Assembly (NCBI RefSeq): GCF_014697355.1
Contig: NZ_JACJRQ010000029.1
Coordinates: 1-64,000, forward strand
Length of the DNA stretch: 64,000 nucleotides
Source of the DNA: Nostoc calcicola FACHB-3891
GTDB taxonomy: Bacteria; Cyanobacteriota; Cyanobacteriia; Cyanobacteriales; Nostocaceae
Direction: 5' to 3'
Shown: positions 8,067 through 16,830 of the stretch, in pieces
Layout of the letters: every line of letters starts with the position of its first letter
Position numbering within the stretch: the first letter of the stretch is position 1
The notes under the pieces: model-generated
Told to the model about the DNA's origin: nothing
What the model saw: only the letters and a program-made list of their open reading frames with translations
Databases searched by the model: none
Made by a program: the position numbers and the translations under genes

Positions 8067-9542
8067 GCTCGACTTTATCCAATTACGCAGCATAAACAGC
8101 AATATCCCGCAAACGTTCAAACAAAGGGCGAGGTACTTTTAGCATCTCAAAGGATTCATGGGACATTGAAAAAGTGCTAGCCCATAAAAATCGCCGCACT
8201 AAAGCCAGTGCATCTGAAAAGGAAGGCAAATGTTTGGAGTACCAACTAGTTTGTCGAACTTGCAACTGAAAATCGTTTTGCAAATGATGTGCAAAAACAG
8301 TAACCAAGGAAAAAAGCCCAAATAATAATGGTGTTGTACGAGCGATGGCTTTGTCAGACCACTGACGTTGAGTTTCAACCCCTAAATGTGCCCTGACTTC
8401 CTCAAAAGTAACTTCCACTTGCCATCGACGTACAAACCACTCCAAAATCTGTATGGGAGAATAAGCCAAACCAGTGCTGAGTATTGCCTGTGTTTCAAAC
8501 CTACCCTTTGGGTCACGAATCAATACCCAACGAATTGGAACTACAGGCATACCAGTGTGATACCAAACAGCAGTATCACTACAAATTTCTACCTCTCGTT
8601 TGCCATGACCATACCAGTTGTTAACGATCGCAGTTTGCCAATGAGTATTGGGATTAACTAATCTGTCTGCCAAATTTGCTATCCTAGCGCCTTTAAGAGC
8701 TGGTCGCCCCATAGTACCCGGTTCTCTCCTTGGCGCTGGCTCGTATAATGCAGCATCCAAACGTAAACGAGTAATCATGTGTATGGGCGACTTGTGCTGA
8801 CTGACACAAAATAGAAGTTCTAATGCCGCAAAACTGCTATCTGCAACCATCACCAACTCTCGGTTCGGCAACCATCGTCGAATCTGTAACATCATTTGCC
8901 TTCCCCAATGCGTTAGGGTTTTATGGCGACGTTTAAGCTGTTGGTTATAACGTTCAGATGGTGCTAGAGCCGTGAGAAAAGGCAAAGCCCAGACTCTTTG
9001 TGCCCAAGGTATTTCTACGAGTAACATGACTGCTAACCATCGTAGACCACTGACTTTGACAAACTGACTGTGGCTTGAACGTATTGGGTCACGATAGATA
9101 CCTTTAGCTTTGATTTTCTTTCCTTTTCTCCTTTCAATCGTGTCGTCAATTCCCATAATGATTGGCCCTGATGGTACAAAAATGTTAACCAGAATCATTA
9201 ACAAAATGCGACTAGCTTCTAAGTTTGACCAAACTGCACGACTTAAAACACGATGATAATTTTGAAAATTTTTCTCATGCGCTATTCCCATGACTTCCAG
9301 TATTGAGGATACTGTACGCTTTCGTGTCGTTAGAATTGCCCCGATCATCAGTACTTCGGCTTGCTTCCAGACTCTGGTTGAGAAAAGCCTTGAGAACAGT
9401 TGTATGATACTGGCTATTCCTGCGGGTAAATTCAGGCTCATGGGTAGAGATGCATATTGTCATTGATGCTACTTCCTATTTTCCCATGTTCATGTTTCTT
9501 CCTTTTGCCCCCTCATATTCTCAAAAATGGATAAAGTCGAGC
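8067..9542 (-). mobile_element. IS701/IS4-like insertion sequence
   Basis: Complete element bounded by 15-bp perfect inverted repeats GCTCGACTTTATCCA (8067-8081 and, inverted, 9528-9542) with TAA, or CTAA if one base is reassigned, duplicated on both sides (8064-8066 and 9543-9545). CTAA would fit the YTNA target preference known for IS701. Carries one transposase gene. Confidence 0.88.
8083..9441 (-). CDS. DDE transposase, IS701/IS4-like
   Basis: Transposase of 452 residues filling its element. Candidate catalytic residues: IMGIDDTIERR (first D), VMVADSSFA (second D) and the C-terminal helix WFVRRWQVEVTFEEV (E), in the spacing expected of DDE enzymes with a beta-strand insertion. The block GIYRDPIRSSHS followed by WAQRVWALPFLTALAP is typical of the DDE_5-type transposases usually filed under IS701. 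The frame is intact, so the copy may be active. Family naming is from motif memory, hence some uncertainty between IS701 and IS4 groups. Confidence 0.88.
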   Translation of the reverse strand: MSLNLPAGIASIIQLFSRLFSTRVWKQAEVLMIGAILTTRKRTVSSILEVMGIAHEKNFQNYHRVLSRAVWSNLEASRILLMILVNIFVPSGPIIMGIDDTIERRKGKKIKAKGIYRDPIRSSHSQFVKVSGLRWLAVMLLVEIPWAQRVWALPFLTALAPSERYNQQLKRRHKTLTHWGRQMMLQIRRWLPNRELVMVADSSFAALELLFCVSQHKSPIHMITRLRLDAALYEPAPRREPGTMGRPALKGARIANLADRLVNPNTHWQTAIVNNWYGHGKREVEICSDTAVWYHTGMPVVPIRWVLIRDPKGRFETQAILSTGLAYSPIQILEWFVRRWQVEVTFEEVRAHLGVETQRQWSDKAIARTTPLLFGLFSLVTVFAHHLQNDFQLQVRQTSWYSKHLPSFSDALALVRRFLWASTFSMSHESFEMLKVPRPLFERLRDIAVYAA

Positions 9543-9578
9543 TAAGAGGATGTTTGAAAAGTTTTTAGAGGTCAGAAA

Positions 9579-10396
9579 TTATGCTGAACGCCTCACCATG
9601 ATACGGATCATGGCAATATAAATAAAAGTCTCCGATGTTTCAGGTAGTAATTCATAATCTCGAACCAATCGGCGACATCCCATCAACCATACCCATTAGT
9701 GCGCTCGACAACCCAACGTTTTTTGAGCAAAATAAATCCCTTGGTTTGTTCTGGGCGCAAAACTACCTGCACAATCCAACGGCAAAAATTCATCACCCAT
9801 TGCATAAATGGTTCGCCATCAAAGCCACCATCAACCCAGATAGTCGTCAAGCGAGATATCTTTTGATCGGACTGTTTAACCCGCTTGAGAACTTGTTTTC
9901 CTCCTTCTCTTTCACCGACATTAGCTGCTGTCACTAAAACCCTCAACACTAATCCCAAAGTATCGACACTCATAAATCGTTTACGTCCTTTCAGCTTTTT
10001 ACCTGCATCAAAACCAACTGACTGACTCACCATTGCTGCACTTTTAACGCTTTGACTGTCAATGATTGCCTCGGATGGGCTTGGGTGACGTTCTATCTCA
10101 ATTCGAGTCCAATCTCTGAGTTGATCATGAATCATGAGCCAAGTCCCATCAATGCGCCAGTTGCGAAAATATGTGTAGACTGTCTGCCAGGGAGGAAAAT
10201 CTCTGGGTAGCGTTCCCGCTTCGGGTTGCCGCAGGCATCGCCATCTAACTCCCTCTCTCAAAATATAGAAAATTGCGTTCAGGACTGACCACATATCAAC
10301 TTCACGCTTCCGACCACCCGGTTTCGCTTCCGGGATTAAGTCACTAATCAATTGATATTGAACAAGGCTCAGGTTGCTAGGGTAAGCTTTACTCAT
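9579..10396 (-). pseudogene. IS5-family transposase, frameshifted near the C terminus
   Basis: The first 237 codons give an IS5-type transposase: EGVRWR...DFPPWQTVYTYFRNW, then IIDSQSVKSA (first D), IWVDGGFDG (second D) and KRWVVERT (E). Directly after VVERTNG two extra bases (TA) shift the frame to an early stop at 9683; in the shifted frame the expected family ending, WLMGCRRLVRDYELLPE, continues and finishes at about 9579. Nine or so extra residues (CLRQPEAGT) sit between WR and LPRDFP and correspond to a GC-rich palindromic repeat. All three catalytic residues precede the break, so partial function or a recoding event cannot be excluded. Confidence 0.85.
10209..10243. repeat. GC-rich palindromic repeat inside the IS5-like transposase
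   Basis: Sequence of the GGCGATGCCTGCGGC type (read on the minus strand), a common nostocalean interspersed repeat. It adds about nine in-frame codons to the transposase ahead of the conserved DFPPWQTVY block. Confidence 0.5.
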
Positions 10397-10622
10397 ACCA
10401 CTCTCTCGGTGCTGTTTATTATCTATTCACAGCGTATACTGAGAGAGCTTTTTTACAACATCCCCGACTTTTCAAACAACCTCTAACAAAAGCGGCTATA
10501 ATTATACTATATTAATTTTCATATACTACTCTTGTAGAGTACTGCATAAGTAAATTTTGTAAGCATTTATTAAAAGTTAGAACAGCGTACTAGTTTAATT
10601 AGATTTGCAAAAGGAGAAAATT

Positions 10623-10805
10623 ATGGGAGTTACACATGGTGAAGGTAGTAATAGTTTTAAAAAATATACAGTTCAAGAAGGGGACACTCTTTACAAGATA
10701 GCTCAACAATATGGAATGACAGTACATGAGTTACAGAATGCTAATTCGGGGTTAATAAAAGACCCAGACAATATCGTAGTTGGTTGGGTACTTAATATTC
10801 CCTAA
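10623..10805 (+). CDS. Small single-LysM protein
   Basis: About 60 residues, almost wholly one LysM domain: YTVQEGDTLYKIAQQYGMT, then ELQNAN and IVVGWVLNIP. LysM folds bind N-acetylglucosamine polymers such as peptidoglycan or chitin; small LysM proteins also occur in contractile injection systems, linking parts of the particle. The start is fixed by an AAGGAG ribosome site 6 bp before the ATG; a TTG further up lacks one. There is no signal peptide. A second tiny LysM protein and a chitinase-like giant lie downstream on the other strand, which suggests a shared function. Confidence 0.8.
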   Translation: MGVTHGEGSNSFKKYTVQEGDTLYKIAQQYGMTVHELQNANSGLIKDPDNIVVGWVLNIP

Positions 10806-10832
10806 GCTTTAATAGCTTAAAGTAGGGGTTAC

Positions 10833-10864
10833 GTGCAAGATATGAGTTAATTCAAATCTTGCAC
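10833..10864 (+). terminator. Stem-loop after the LysM gene
   Basis: GTGCAAGAT pairs with ATCTTGCAC around a 14-nt loop, 28 bp after the stop codon. No strong T run follows, so it is only a possible terminator. Confidence 0.4.
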
Positions 10865-10976
10865 CCTTCCGTATAATTCTGTTAAGTAATATTTCTTACA
10901 AAAAACAAAAAAAAATTTTAACTTTATCAAAATGTCGCCTACACTGTCGTTATTTGGCATTATTTTAAGACCCTGA

Positions 10977-11237
10977 GTGGTAGTCTGTGCGAGATTAGTC
11001 ATATTGAGCAGGACATTTCCTATCGTTCTAAATTCAAAGAAAGTAGAAGCAATTTTTATGCTTGCCTCAGGAATAAAACAGGCTGAAGTAGCTGCTAGGC
11101 TTGGTGTTTTGGTAAAAACTATTCAATGTTGGAAAGACTCTCAAGAGTTTGAAAAGACTGTATCTGATGCTAATTGCAATACGACAGACATTGTCTTAAA
11201 AGCGACAGTAACTCATATTTTGCACCTGTACGGGTAA
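10977..11237 (+). pseudogene. Helix-turn-helix fragment
   Basis: The stretch KKVEAIFMLASGIKQAEVAA followed by RLGVLVKTIQCWKDS looks like the HTH of a terminase-small-subunit or transposase-type DNA-binding protein (recognition helix VLVKTIQCW). The open frame is short, starts at GTG or an internal ATG without a ribosome site, and ends in unrelated sequence. I read it as a remnant rather than a working gene. Confidence 0.3.
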
Positions 11238-11935
11238 ACTATTAATATCCAAATGGTTGTGTAATAAATTAACACTCGGCTCAGGAATAATCTTACGCCA
11301 TAGAAAGCAATGTATATAACTTTGTTAAAAATGATATTATGCAATAGCAAAGAACACAGGCGATCAGCAACTTCGCACAGAGCACGTTTTTTATCCGACC
11401 TCACCAAATCGCGTTGTTCCCCTTTGCTATTACCCTCAAACCCATCACTGATTTCTCATCTATAGAATGAAGTCTTGGGGTGCGATCGCCTTCAAAAAAT
11501 CTACCTGTAAATAAGTGGAGACGAGCGCTCAAGGTTTGCCTATGTCCATCGAGAATTATTTGAATGAGGCGATCGCACTACGAAAGGACTACGAAAGGGA
11601 TGATCGCACCCTTGCGTGTTACCCTCAAACCCGTCACAGATTTCTCATCTATAGAATGAAGTCTTCGGGTGCGATCGCCTTCAAAAAATCTACCTGTAAA
11701 TAAGTCGAGACGAGCGCTCAAGGTTTGCCTATGTCCATCGAGAATTATTTGAATGAGGCGATCGCCTATCTTGTCGTACGATCGCGCTCTTGTGTTATCC
11801 TCAAACCCATCACTGATTTCTCAGCTACAGTTGGGAAGTCTTCGGGTGTGATACGCGCAGCGTCAAGCCTAACGCTCGTGCTCTAGCAGTAACATTGTTG
11901 CCTGTCACCCTGACAAAATAAGCGAACATACAGTA
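11238..11935. other. Intergenic region with tandem direct repeats, no supported gene
   Basis: About 700 bp without a convincing gene. It holds two and a half copies of a roughly 180-bp direct repeat (separate entry), several GCGATCGC sites and a small palindrome-rich patch near 11850-11890. The short open frame that contains MSIENYLNEAIAL occurs in both repeat copies and lacks a ribosome site. Confidence 0.6.
11430..11850. repeat. Tandem direct repeat, about 180-bp unit
   Basis: The unit beginning TACCCTCAAACCC recurs at 11431, 11620 and 11796 (the third truncated), giving periods of about 189 and 176 bp. Copies 1 and 2 are nearly identical across the segment TCTACCTGTAAATAAGT and the stretch after it. 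Copies also contain GCGATCGC. Confidence 0.8.
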
Positions 11936-14900
11936 TTAGAACCACATTATCCCAAATAATACATAATGACGATCACTCCAGAAACGACCCCATTGCACAT
12001 TGTTTACTACAATACCATTAACAGGAACTCCATTTGGACCATTTATCATTTGTTGGCCTGGATCAACAACTGTTCCGCTCGTAAGGATGTGGTCTAGAAT
12101 TAGATGATCATGTGTCAAGTGATGCGGATCTACAAGACCTTGTGGGAGTGCATTCTCACGTATATTCAAATCTCCGGCTATTATCCAATTTCCCCCCTGC
12201 TGATTGAGGATATTGTACGCAGTTTGCACGTAGCCAGCGGCGAATGCTTGTTGAGGTTCAGCATGCCATGTTAAAAAATTGAAGGTTGTTTGTGTTCCCA
12301 CAATTTGGAATCGGAGTCTTACTGGTGGGCGAGCCTGGGCTATTCCTTGCAAAAAATTCTGTGGCTGGAAAAACTCCCACTGATTACCTGCTGCATTAAC
12401 AGGTTGCAGATTCAAGACTGTCGGATTATAAACGATCAAATAACCATCAGCTGTTGCACTCGCTGGGGCCGGACCAGCGAGTGGGTACTCGCGATTAACT
12501 ATTACGGAAAGATAGTTTGTGTTAGCAATTGTATTAAATATTTGATGGTTAGGATTATTCAAAATTGCCTGCTGCATCTCTTGGAAAGCAATGATATCAA
12601 TATTATTCTGATTTCCATAGGTAACTAATTCATCTACCCGATCTGTAATTGTCGATGCCGGTCGCTGGTTACCATAAGGGTCAACGCCGGGTTGCGTAAA
12701 GTCGCCATGGTAAACATTCCATGTTGCTATTCTCATAACATTGACGGTAATGGGCTGCTGACTATAATTGGCTGCAATGTCTCTAAGATATTGTGCATTG
12801 TTTACGATCGGCAGATTAGCATTATGAGCGATGTTTCCAAGAATTATAGCGTTTAGAGCACCTCCTATGATGCCTCCTACCAGTCCTCCCAGTGGACCAC
12901 CTGCTAGGAAGCCTATACGAGCAAGGCTAGTTATGTTCACTACCATAGCTGATCCGACCCACCCCTTCTTTGATATCTCTCTCTTCTGTAGTTGATTCGT
13001 CGTTCTGAGGGCAGTCGTTATCGTTGTATAGGGGTCTTTAGACGGAACCGTATTACATTCGCAATGGAAGCCTATACCCCCAGTCACTGTCATCGTCATC
13101 TTCCAATCACCTGGCTTGGGGTCTTTGACAATTAGACATCGAACTGAAGAACCGGACATGATCACCAGTTGATTTTCATCTTGAATATCGCGATCATATT
13201 TAGTTCCATCAGGTCCTTCAATTGTCAGTACTGCACCAGTTGGGAAGTCAACAGTGTCATCGTCTTTAGTGAGGACTGCATAGAAATATGGTGCCCCCGC
13301 TCTAATATTCATCGTATGGTTAGAGGCGTGCCCTTGTTTGTTATTGGTAGCGCTATTACATGCACAATAACAGTATGAATTGTCACCATGCAATTCAATC
13401 CAGTTGGAACTAGAACTTGGTAGTGCCGCCGTTGTTGTCATCCACAGCCAACCAGATACTCCCCGTCCCTGATGAAGGAGATAAAACACGTCATTGTACA
13501 GTGCTAAGCCGGGGGCACCAGTTGTGCCAATATAGGGTTCTGGACCACCAGCAGTCAGCTTTCTATCCACATTTTCTGTATTATTAAAGGACCAAAGCCA
13601 ACCATCGTCTTCCCGTCCCTCATGAACAGCGAAAAATTGGTTGCCGTTTGCGATCAGCACAGGAGGACCAGATGTGCCATAACCACCACCTCCTGAGACC
13701 GTTAATTGTGTGTCTTTAGACCAGGTCTTTCCGTTAAAAGTGGTATACCACAACCAACCTTGTTCTTTGAACCCTTCGTGCAAGCAGAGGAGATGATTGC
13801 CTGCTGCCGCTAGGGCTGGTGCACTGGATGTGCCATGGTCAGGCAGTTTTTTGTCCTCAGACCAATTCTGTCCATCAAAAGTACAGACCCACAGCCAACC
13901 ATCTCCCTGCCTTCCCACTCCCTGGCTTCCCAGATCAGAAGGATTAGGAGCTCCCTGTCCCTCATGCACACAGTAGAGCAGTCCTTGATACACCGCTAGA
14001 GCGACAGGGGGCAAACCACGTCTCTTCGTTGATTTTTTTTCAATCTTCGCTCCTGTTCCAAACGGCAGTTTTGTGTCCTCAGACCAGTTCTTTCCGTCAA
14101 AGGTACAAACCCACAGCCAACCATCAACTTTCTGTCCCTGATGGATGCAGTAAAGCTTGCCATTGTATTCTGCTAGTGCGGGGGGGCCGGTTGTGCCATG
14201 GTTAGGCAGTTTTGTGTCCTCAGACCAGTTCTTTCCGTCAAAGGTACAGACCCACAGCCAACCATCGAATTTTTGTCCCTCATGGACGCAGTAAAGCTTG
14301 CCATCAAATACGGCTACGGCTGGAGATCCCGATATGCCAATCGGCAACTGCTCATCTGGCCCTCTTGTCGCTGAATTCTGGAGAGATATGGACAATTGTG
14401 CATCTTTTGTAGATAAATTCTGGAGAGCCCTAGATATCTGTGCACTCTCAGACCATTCATCCGGAAAAACTCCGATCCACTCTTGCTGGAATATCGGTGT
14501 TGAATCTGGTTCTGGCTTGATCTTCGACGGTAACGCCGGTCTGGTTGCAGGGTTGCCTGAGTTTTTGTAGAGTGTTTTGATTATACTCTTTCCTTCTTCC
14601 CAAACATCATTAGAAAGTTCCCAAATAATCACACCCTGCACTCCGACACTCTTTAAGAAATTCAACTTATCAGCCGCAGTCTTGGGCGTTTCAAAATAGA
14701 TATTGTGAGCGTAAGGGTAAGTTCCAGCCGCTGAGATAAACGGTGGTCTTGGGGTATTTCCTGGTACTTTAATATTGCCATTTGCTGCCGTATGAGCATC
14801 CGGAAATTGACTCAATATATCTTTATATTGAATAGTTTTGTATCCTGGAGCTATCTGACCACTTAGATCATCTGGATCTTTACCATAGGCAAAGTCATAA

Positions 14901-16006
14901 CCATAGATAGGCACACCTGCTGCTATCTTATTCCTGGGTATGTTTTGTCCAGAACCTTGCCAGTTGACAAATAATGAATTTGTCCAGTACCAAAGTGTGT
15001 CTTCCACCGAGAGAATAGGATTCGAGAGAATAGGATCACCCGTAGTCCCGCGACCGGCGGGCCACTCTCCTTGTTGCTCTTGAATATAAGATTCTTGATA
15101 AAACTCTTGATTACGAATTTTTGCTGAATCTTGATTGCGTATTTTAAAAACAGTTGAATGTGGTCCAACTGGAGACTCATTCCATGACCCAGTTAGATCG
15201 TAGGTCATAATAGCAAGCCAATCCACATAATCAGCTATTTTAGGATCATAGTTATTTCCATACCATGAAGTTCCAAATAGAGTTGCTGAAACAAGTTTGT
15301 CAGGCATTGCTTGCTTTAATTTTTGCGCAAATAAAGTCAAACCATATCCAGCAGGATGTGGTCCTTGTCCTTTATTTTTGTCTCTACCTCCTTGGTCTTT
15401 ACTAGGATCATTATTTTTATCCCACCAACACTCTAAATCTAGATCTACACCATCTAGATCGTTTGAGTTGACAAAGTTTACTACATTTTGTACGGCTTTA
15501 TCGAGCAATGGGTTTGCAGAGTTATTCCCTACAGATGTCATCAAATTGAGAAATCCATAATCAACTGCACCTCCCAGTGCAATTGAGATTCTCGTACCTT
15601 TTTCATGTCCAGTGTTGACAATATTCGAGAGGACTGCATTAACATCATTGACTGAGGTAGGGTCAAACTCACCAAGATTTGTTTCGCTAAACATTAGAAA
15701 TGCGACGATGCCATGAGTAATGTATTGATACATCTCTTCGTTGGCATAGTTAAATTCCTCTTTCTTTCGCCAAGTAGGGATATAGGCAATAATTTTAGCT
15801 TGCTCAGTTGCGGTGTGAGGTGTTTGATCGTACAACTCATCATAAAACCGCCAACCATTATTTTTTGCATCTCCTACACCAGGTTCTGAAGCCCAGAAAT
15901 TCGCATAAAAAATATTTCCCTTATATTTTACCATCGCTCCTGTCTGGTATCCTTCGCTTTTTGATACCCAGTCAGGTACATTTGGATAATCCGTAGAGAC
16001 GCCCAT
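11936..16006 (-). CDS. Chitin-binding / GH18 chitinase / beta-propeller / EEP nuclease fusion
   Basis: A 1356-residue multidomain protein. Residues ~8-58: carbohydrate-binding module of the CBM5/12 kind (VPDWVSKSEGYQTGAMVKYKG, FWAS, GW). ~68-475: GH18 chitinase fold with the complete catalytic motif DGVDLDLE (E192), MTYDLTGSW (267-275) and a closing IWELSND. ~555-880: six ~55-residue repeats with ALxxYxGKLYCxHxGQ and DGWLWxCTFDGKxWSED, probably a six-bladed lectin-like propeller. ~1030-1065: glycine-rich hydrophobic hairpin. 1091-1356: endonuclease/exonuclease/phosphatase domain (ATWNVYHGD, IIAFQEMQ, IIAGDLNI, LDHIL, SDRHYVL). There is no signal peptide, so export would need an injection device or cell lysis. 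The ATG has AAGGAT 10 bp upstream. The domain list is firm; a toxin role against chitinous eukaryotes is my inference. Confidence 0.85.
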   Translation of the reverse strand: MGVSTDYPNVPDWVSKSEGYQTGAMVKYKGNIFYANFWASEPGVGDAKNNGWRFYDELYDQTPHTATEQAKIIAYIPTWRKKEEFNYANEEMYQYITHGIVAFLMFSETNLGEFDPTSVNDVNAVLSNIVNTGHEKGTRISIALGGAVDYGFLNLMTSVGNNSANPLLDKAVQNVVNFVNSNDLDGVDLDLECWWDKNNDPSKDQGGRDKNKGQGPHPAGYGLTLFAQKLKQAMPDKLVSATLFGTSWYGNNYDPKIADYVDWLAIMTYDLTGSWNESPVGPHSTVFKIRNQDSAKIRNQEFYQESYIQEQQGEWPAGRGTTGDPILSNPILSVEDTLWYWTNSLFVNWQGSGQNIPRNKIAAGVPIYGYDFAYGKDPDDLSGQIAPGYKTIQYKDILSQFPDAHTAANGNIKVPGNTPRPPFISAAGTYPYAHNIYFETPKTAADKLNFLKSVGVQGVIIWELSNDVWEEGKSIIKTLYKNSGNPATRPALPSKIKPEPDSTPIFQQEWIGVFPDEWSESAQISRALQNLSTKDAQLSISLQNSATRGPDEQLPIGISGSPAVAVFDGKLYCVHEGQKFDGWLWVCTFDGKNWSEDTKLPNHGTTGPPALAEYNGKLYCIHQGQKVDGWLWVCTFDGKNWSEDTKLPFGTGAKIEKKSTKRRGLPPVALAVYQGLLYCVHEGQGAPNPSDLGSQGVGRQGDGWLWVCTFDGQNWSEDKKLPDHGTSSAPALAAAGNHLLCLHEGFKEQGWLWYTTFNGKTWSKDTQLTVSGGGGYGTSGPPVLIANGNQFFAVHEGREDDGWLWSFNNTENVDRKLTAGGPEPYIGTTGAPGLALYNDVFYLLHQGRGVSGWLWMTTTAALPSSSSNWIELHGDNSYCYCACNSATNNKQGHASNHTMNIRAGAPYFYAVLTKDDDTVDFPTGAVLTIEGPDGTKYDRDIQDENQLVIMSGSSVRCLIVKDPKPGDWKMTMTVTGGIGFHCECNTVPSKDPYTTITTALRTTNQLQKREISKKGWVGSAMVVNITSLARIGFLAGGPLGGLVGGIIGGALNAIILGNIAHNANLPIVNNAQYLRDIAANYSQQPITVNVMRIATWNVYHGDFTQPGVDPYGNQRPASTITDRVDELVTYGNQNNIDIIAFQEMQQAILNNPNHQIFNTIANTNYLSVIVNREYPLAGPAPASATADGYLIVYNPTVLNLQPVNAAGNQWEFFQPQNFLQGIAQARPPVRLRFQIVGTQTTFNFLTWHAEPQQAFAAGYVQTAYNILNQQGGNWIIAGDLNIRENALPQGLVDPHHLTHDHLILDHILTSGTVVDPGQQMINGPNGVPVNGIVVNNVQWGRFWSDRHYVLFGIMWF

Positions 16007-16161
16007 TTCTCAGATCCTTTAGCTAAACAAAAATTAATCCGATGATTGGTGTTAGTTTAAGTTACTCACCTTAAATCTCTTCAAAGGTAGGAGTTTGGTT
16101 GCCTTCCTTCTACTTTTTTAGTCGTAGGGACACAACAACATTGCGCCTCTACTAACAACAT

Positions 16162-16199
16162 CAGCAGCCTAATTAAGGGAAAATGATATTAGGCTGCTG
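16162..16199 (-). terminator. Stem-loop between the LysM and chitinase-fusion genes
   Basis: A 12-bp perfect stem, CAGCAGCCTAAT with ATTAGGCTGCTG, around a 14-nt loop. It lies between two genes read in the same direction and has no T run on either side, so it may be an attenuator, an mRNA-stability element or a weak terminator. Confidence 0.5.
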
Positions 16200-16241
16200 T
16201 AGGCTTCAAGTCCTTGCTTAGCATGAACACTATTTTCTGAG

Positions 16242-16433
16242 CTATGTGGCATTAAGTATAGGAACGATAAGTACCATACCAACTTCAAGCTTATTAGGAT
16301 CATCTCCAATCTTGTCTCTATTTGTATCGTAGATTGATTTCCACATCCAGTCAGGACAACCAGCGCCGAAGAATTTTTCGGCAATCTTCGAGAGAGTATC
16401 TCCATCTACAACAGTATACGTTGTTTGAGGCAT
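16242..16433 (-). CDS. Small single-LysM protein upstream of the chitinase fusion
   Basis: 63 residues with one LysM domain: YTVVDGDTLSKIAEKFFGAG, WMWKSIYDTNRDKI, LEVGMVLIVP. The insertion with CPDWMW before the second helix is like the LysM proteins of contractile-injection particles and some phages, where the domain fixes the spike or baseplate. There is no signal peptide. An AAGGA ribosome site stands before the ATG. It is directly upstream of the giant chitinase/nuclease gene on the same strand, so the two may be made together; it could dock or package that protein. Function is inferred from family and context. Confidence 0.8.
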   Translation of the reverse strand: MPQTTYTVVDGDTLSKIAEKFFGAGCPDWMWKSIYDTNRDKIGDDPNKLEVGMVLIVPILNAT

Positions 16434-16538
16434 GATAGTTTTCCTTGTGTTGAATTTTTGATTTTGGTGAATAAAATTCTATCACTTGGAGTGAAAACAC
16501 CCTATACCACCTGAACGCTTACATAAGATTAGAACTTA

Positions 16539-16761
16539 GAGGATGTTTGAAAAGTTTTTAGAGGTCAGAAATTATGCTGAACGCCTCACCATGATACGGA
16601 TCATATAGGAATCCGGTTTGATTCCTGAATTTACTTGCGTGGACTGGGAACGAGGAACAGGGAACAGGGAACAGGGAATAGGGAATAGATACGTACTGAG
16701 TCTTGTTCAAAAATCAAATAGGAGTCCTATAGCAATATAAATAAAATTCTCCGATGTTTCA
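16539..16761 (-). mobile_element. Solo left-end fragment of the IS5-like element, interrupted by a MITE
   Basis: The first ~67 bp (from GAGGATGTTTGAAAAG) match the left end of the complete IS5-like copy at 9546 almost exactly. The match resumes after a 126-bp foreign block as GCAATATAAATAAAA.TCTCCG, then stops. The rest of the element, including the transposase, is missing. Confidence 0.85.
16605..16730. mobile_element. MITE-like element with ATAGGANTCC inverted ends
   Basis: 126 bp with terminal inverted repeats ATAGGAATCC / GGAGTCCTAT and an inner shared AATCAAA block. It cleanly interrupts the IS5 remnant, which proves it is a discrete insertion. The interior holds a GGGAACA-type low-complexity run. 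A second copy lies at 33357. Confidence 0.8.
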
Positions 16762-16830
16762 ACAATCCTATAAATAAGTATTGTTTCATAAATATAAATT
16801 TGTCTTTGTCAACCAACAAAAGAATATTAA

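Larger units (their letters stand above)
9546..10483 (-). mobile_element. IS5-like insertion sequence
   Basis: Ends are near-identical inverted repeats, GAGGATGTTTGAAAAGT on the left and GAGGTTGTTTGAAAAGT read inward from 10483. A TAA target duplication flanks it (9543-9545 and 10484-10486). Its left duplication is shared with the adjacent IS701-like element. The left end recurs as a solo fragment near 16.5 kb. Confidence 0.88.

Noticed and set aside
11515-11703. 62-residue frame containing MSIENYLNEAIAL
   Set aside because: It lies in the tandem repeat, occurs in each copy, has no ribosome site and is broken in the other copies.
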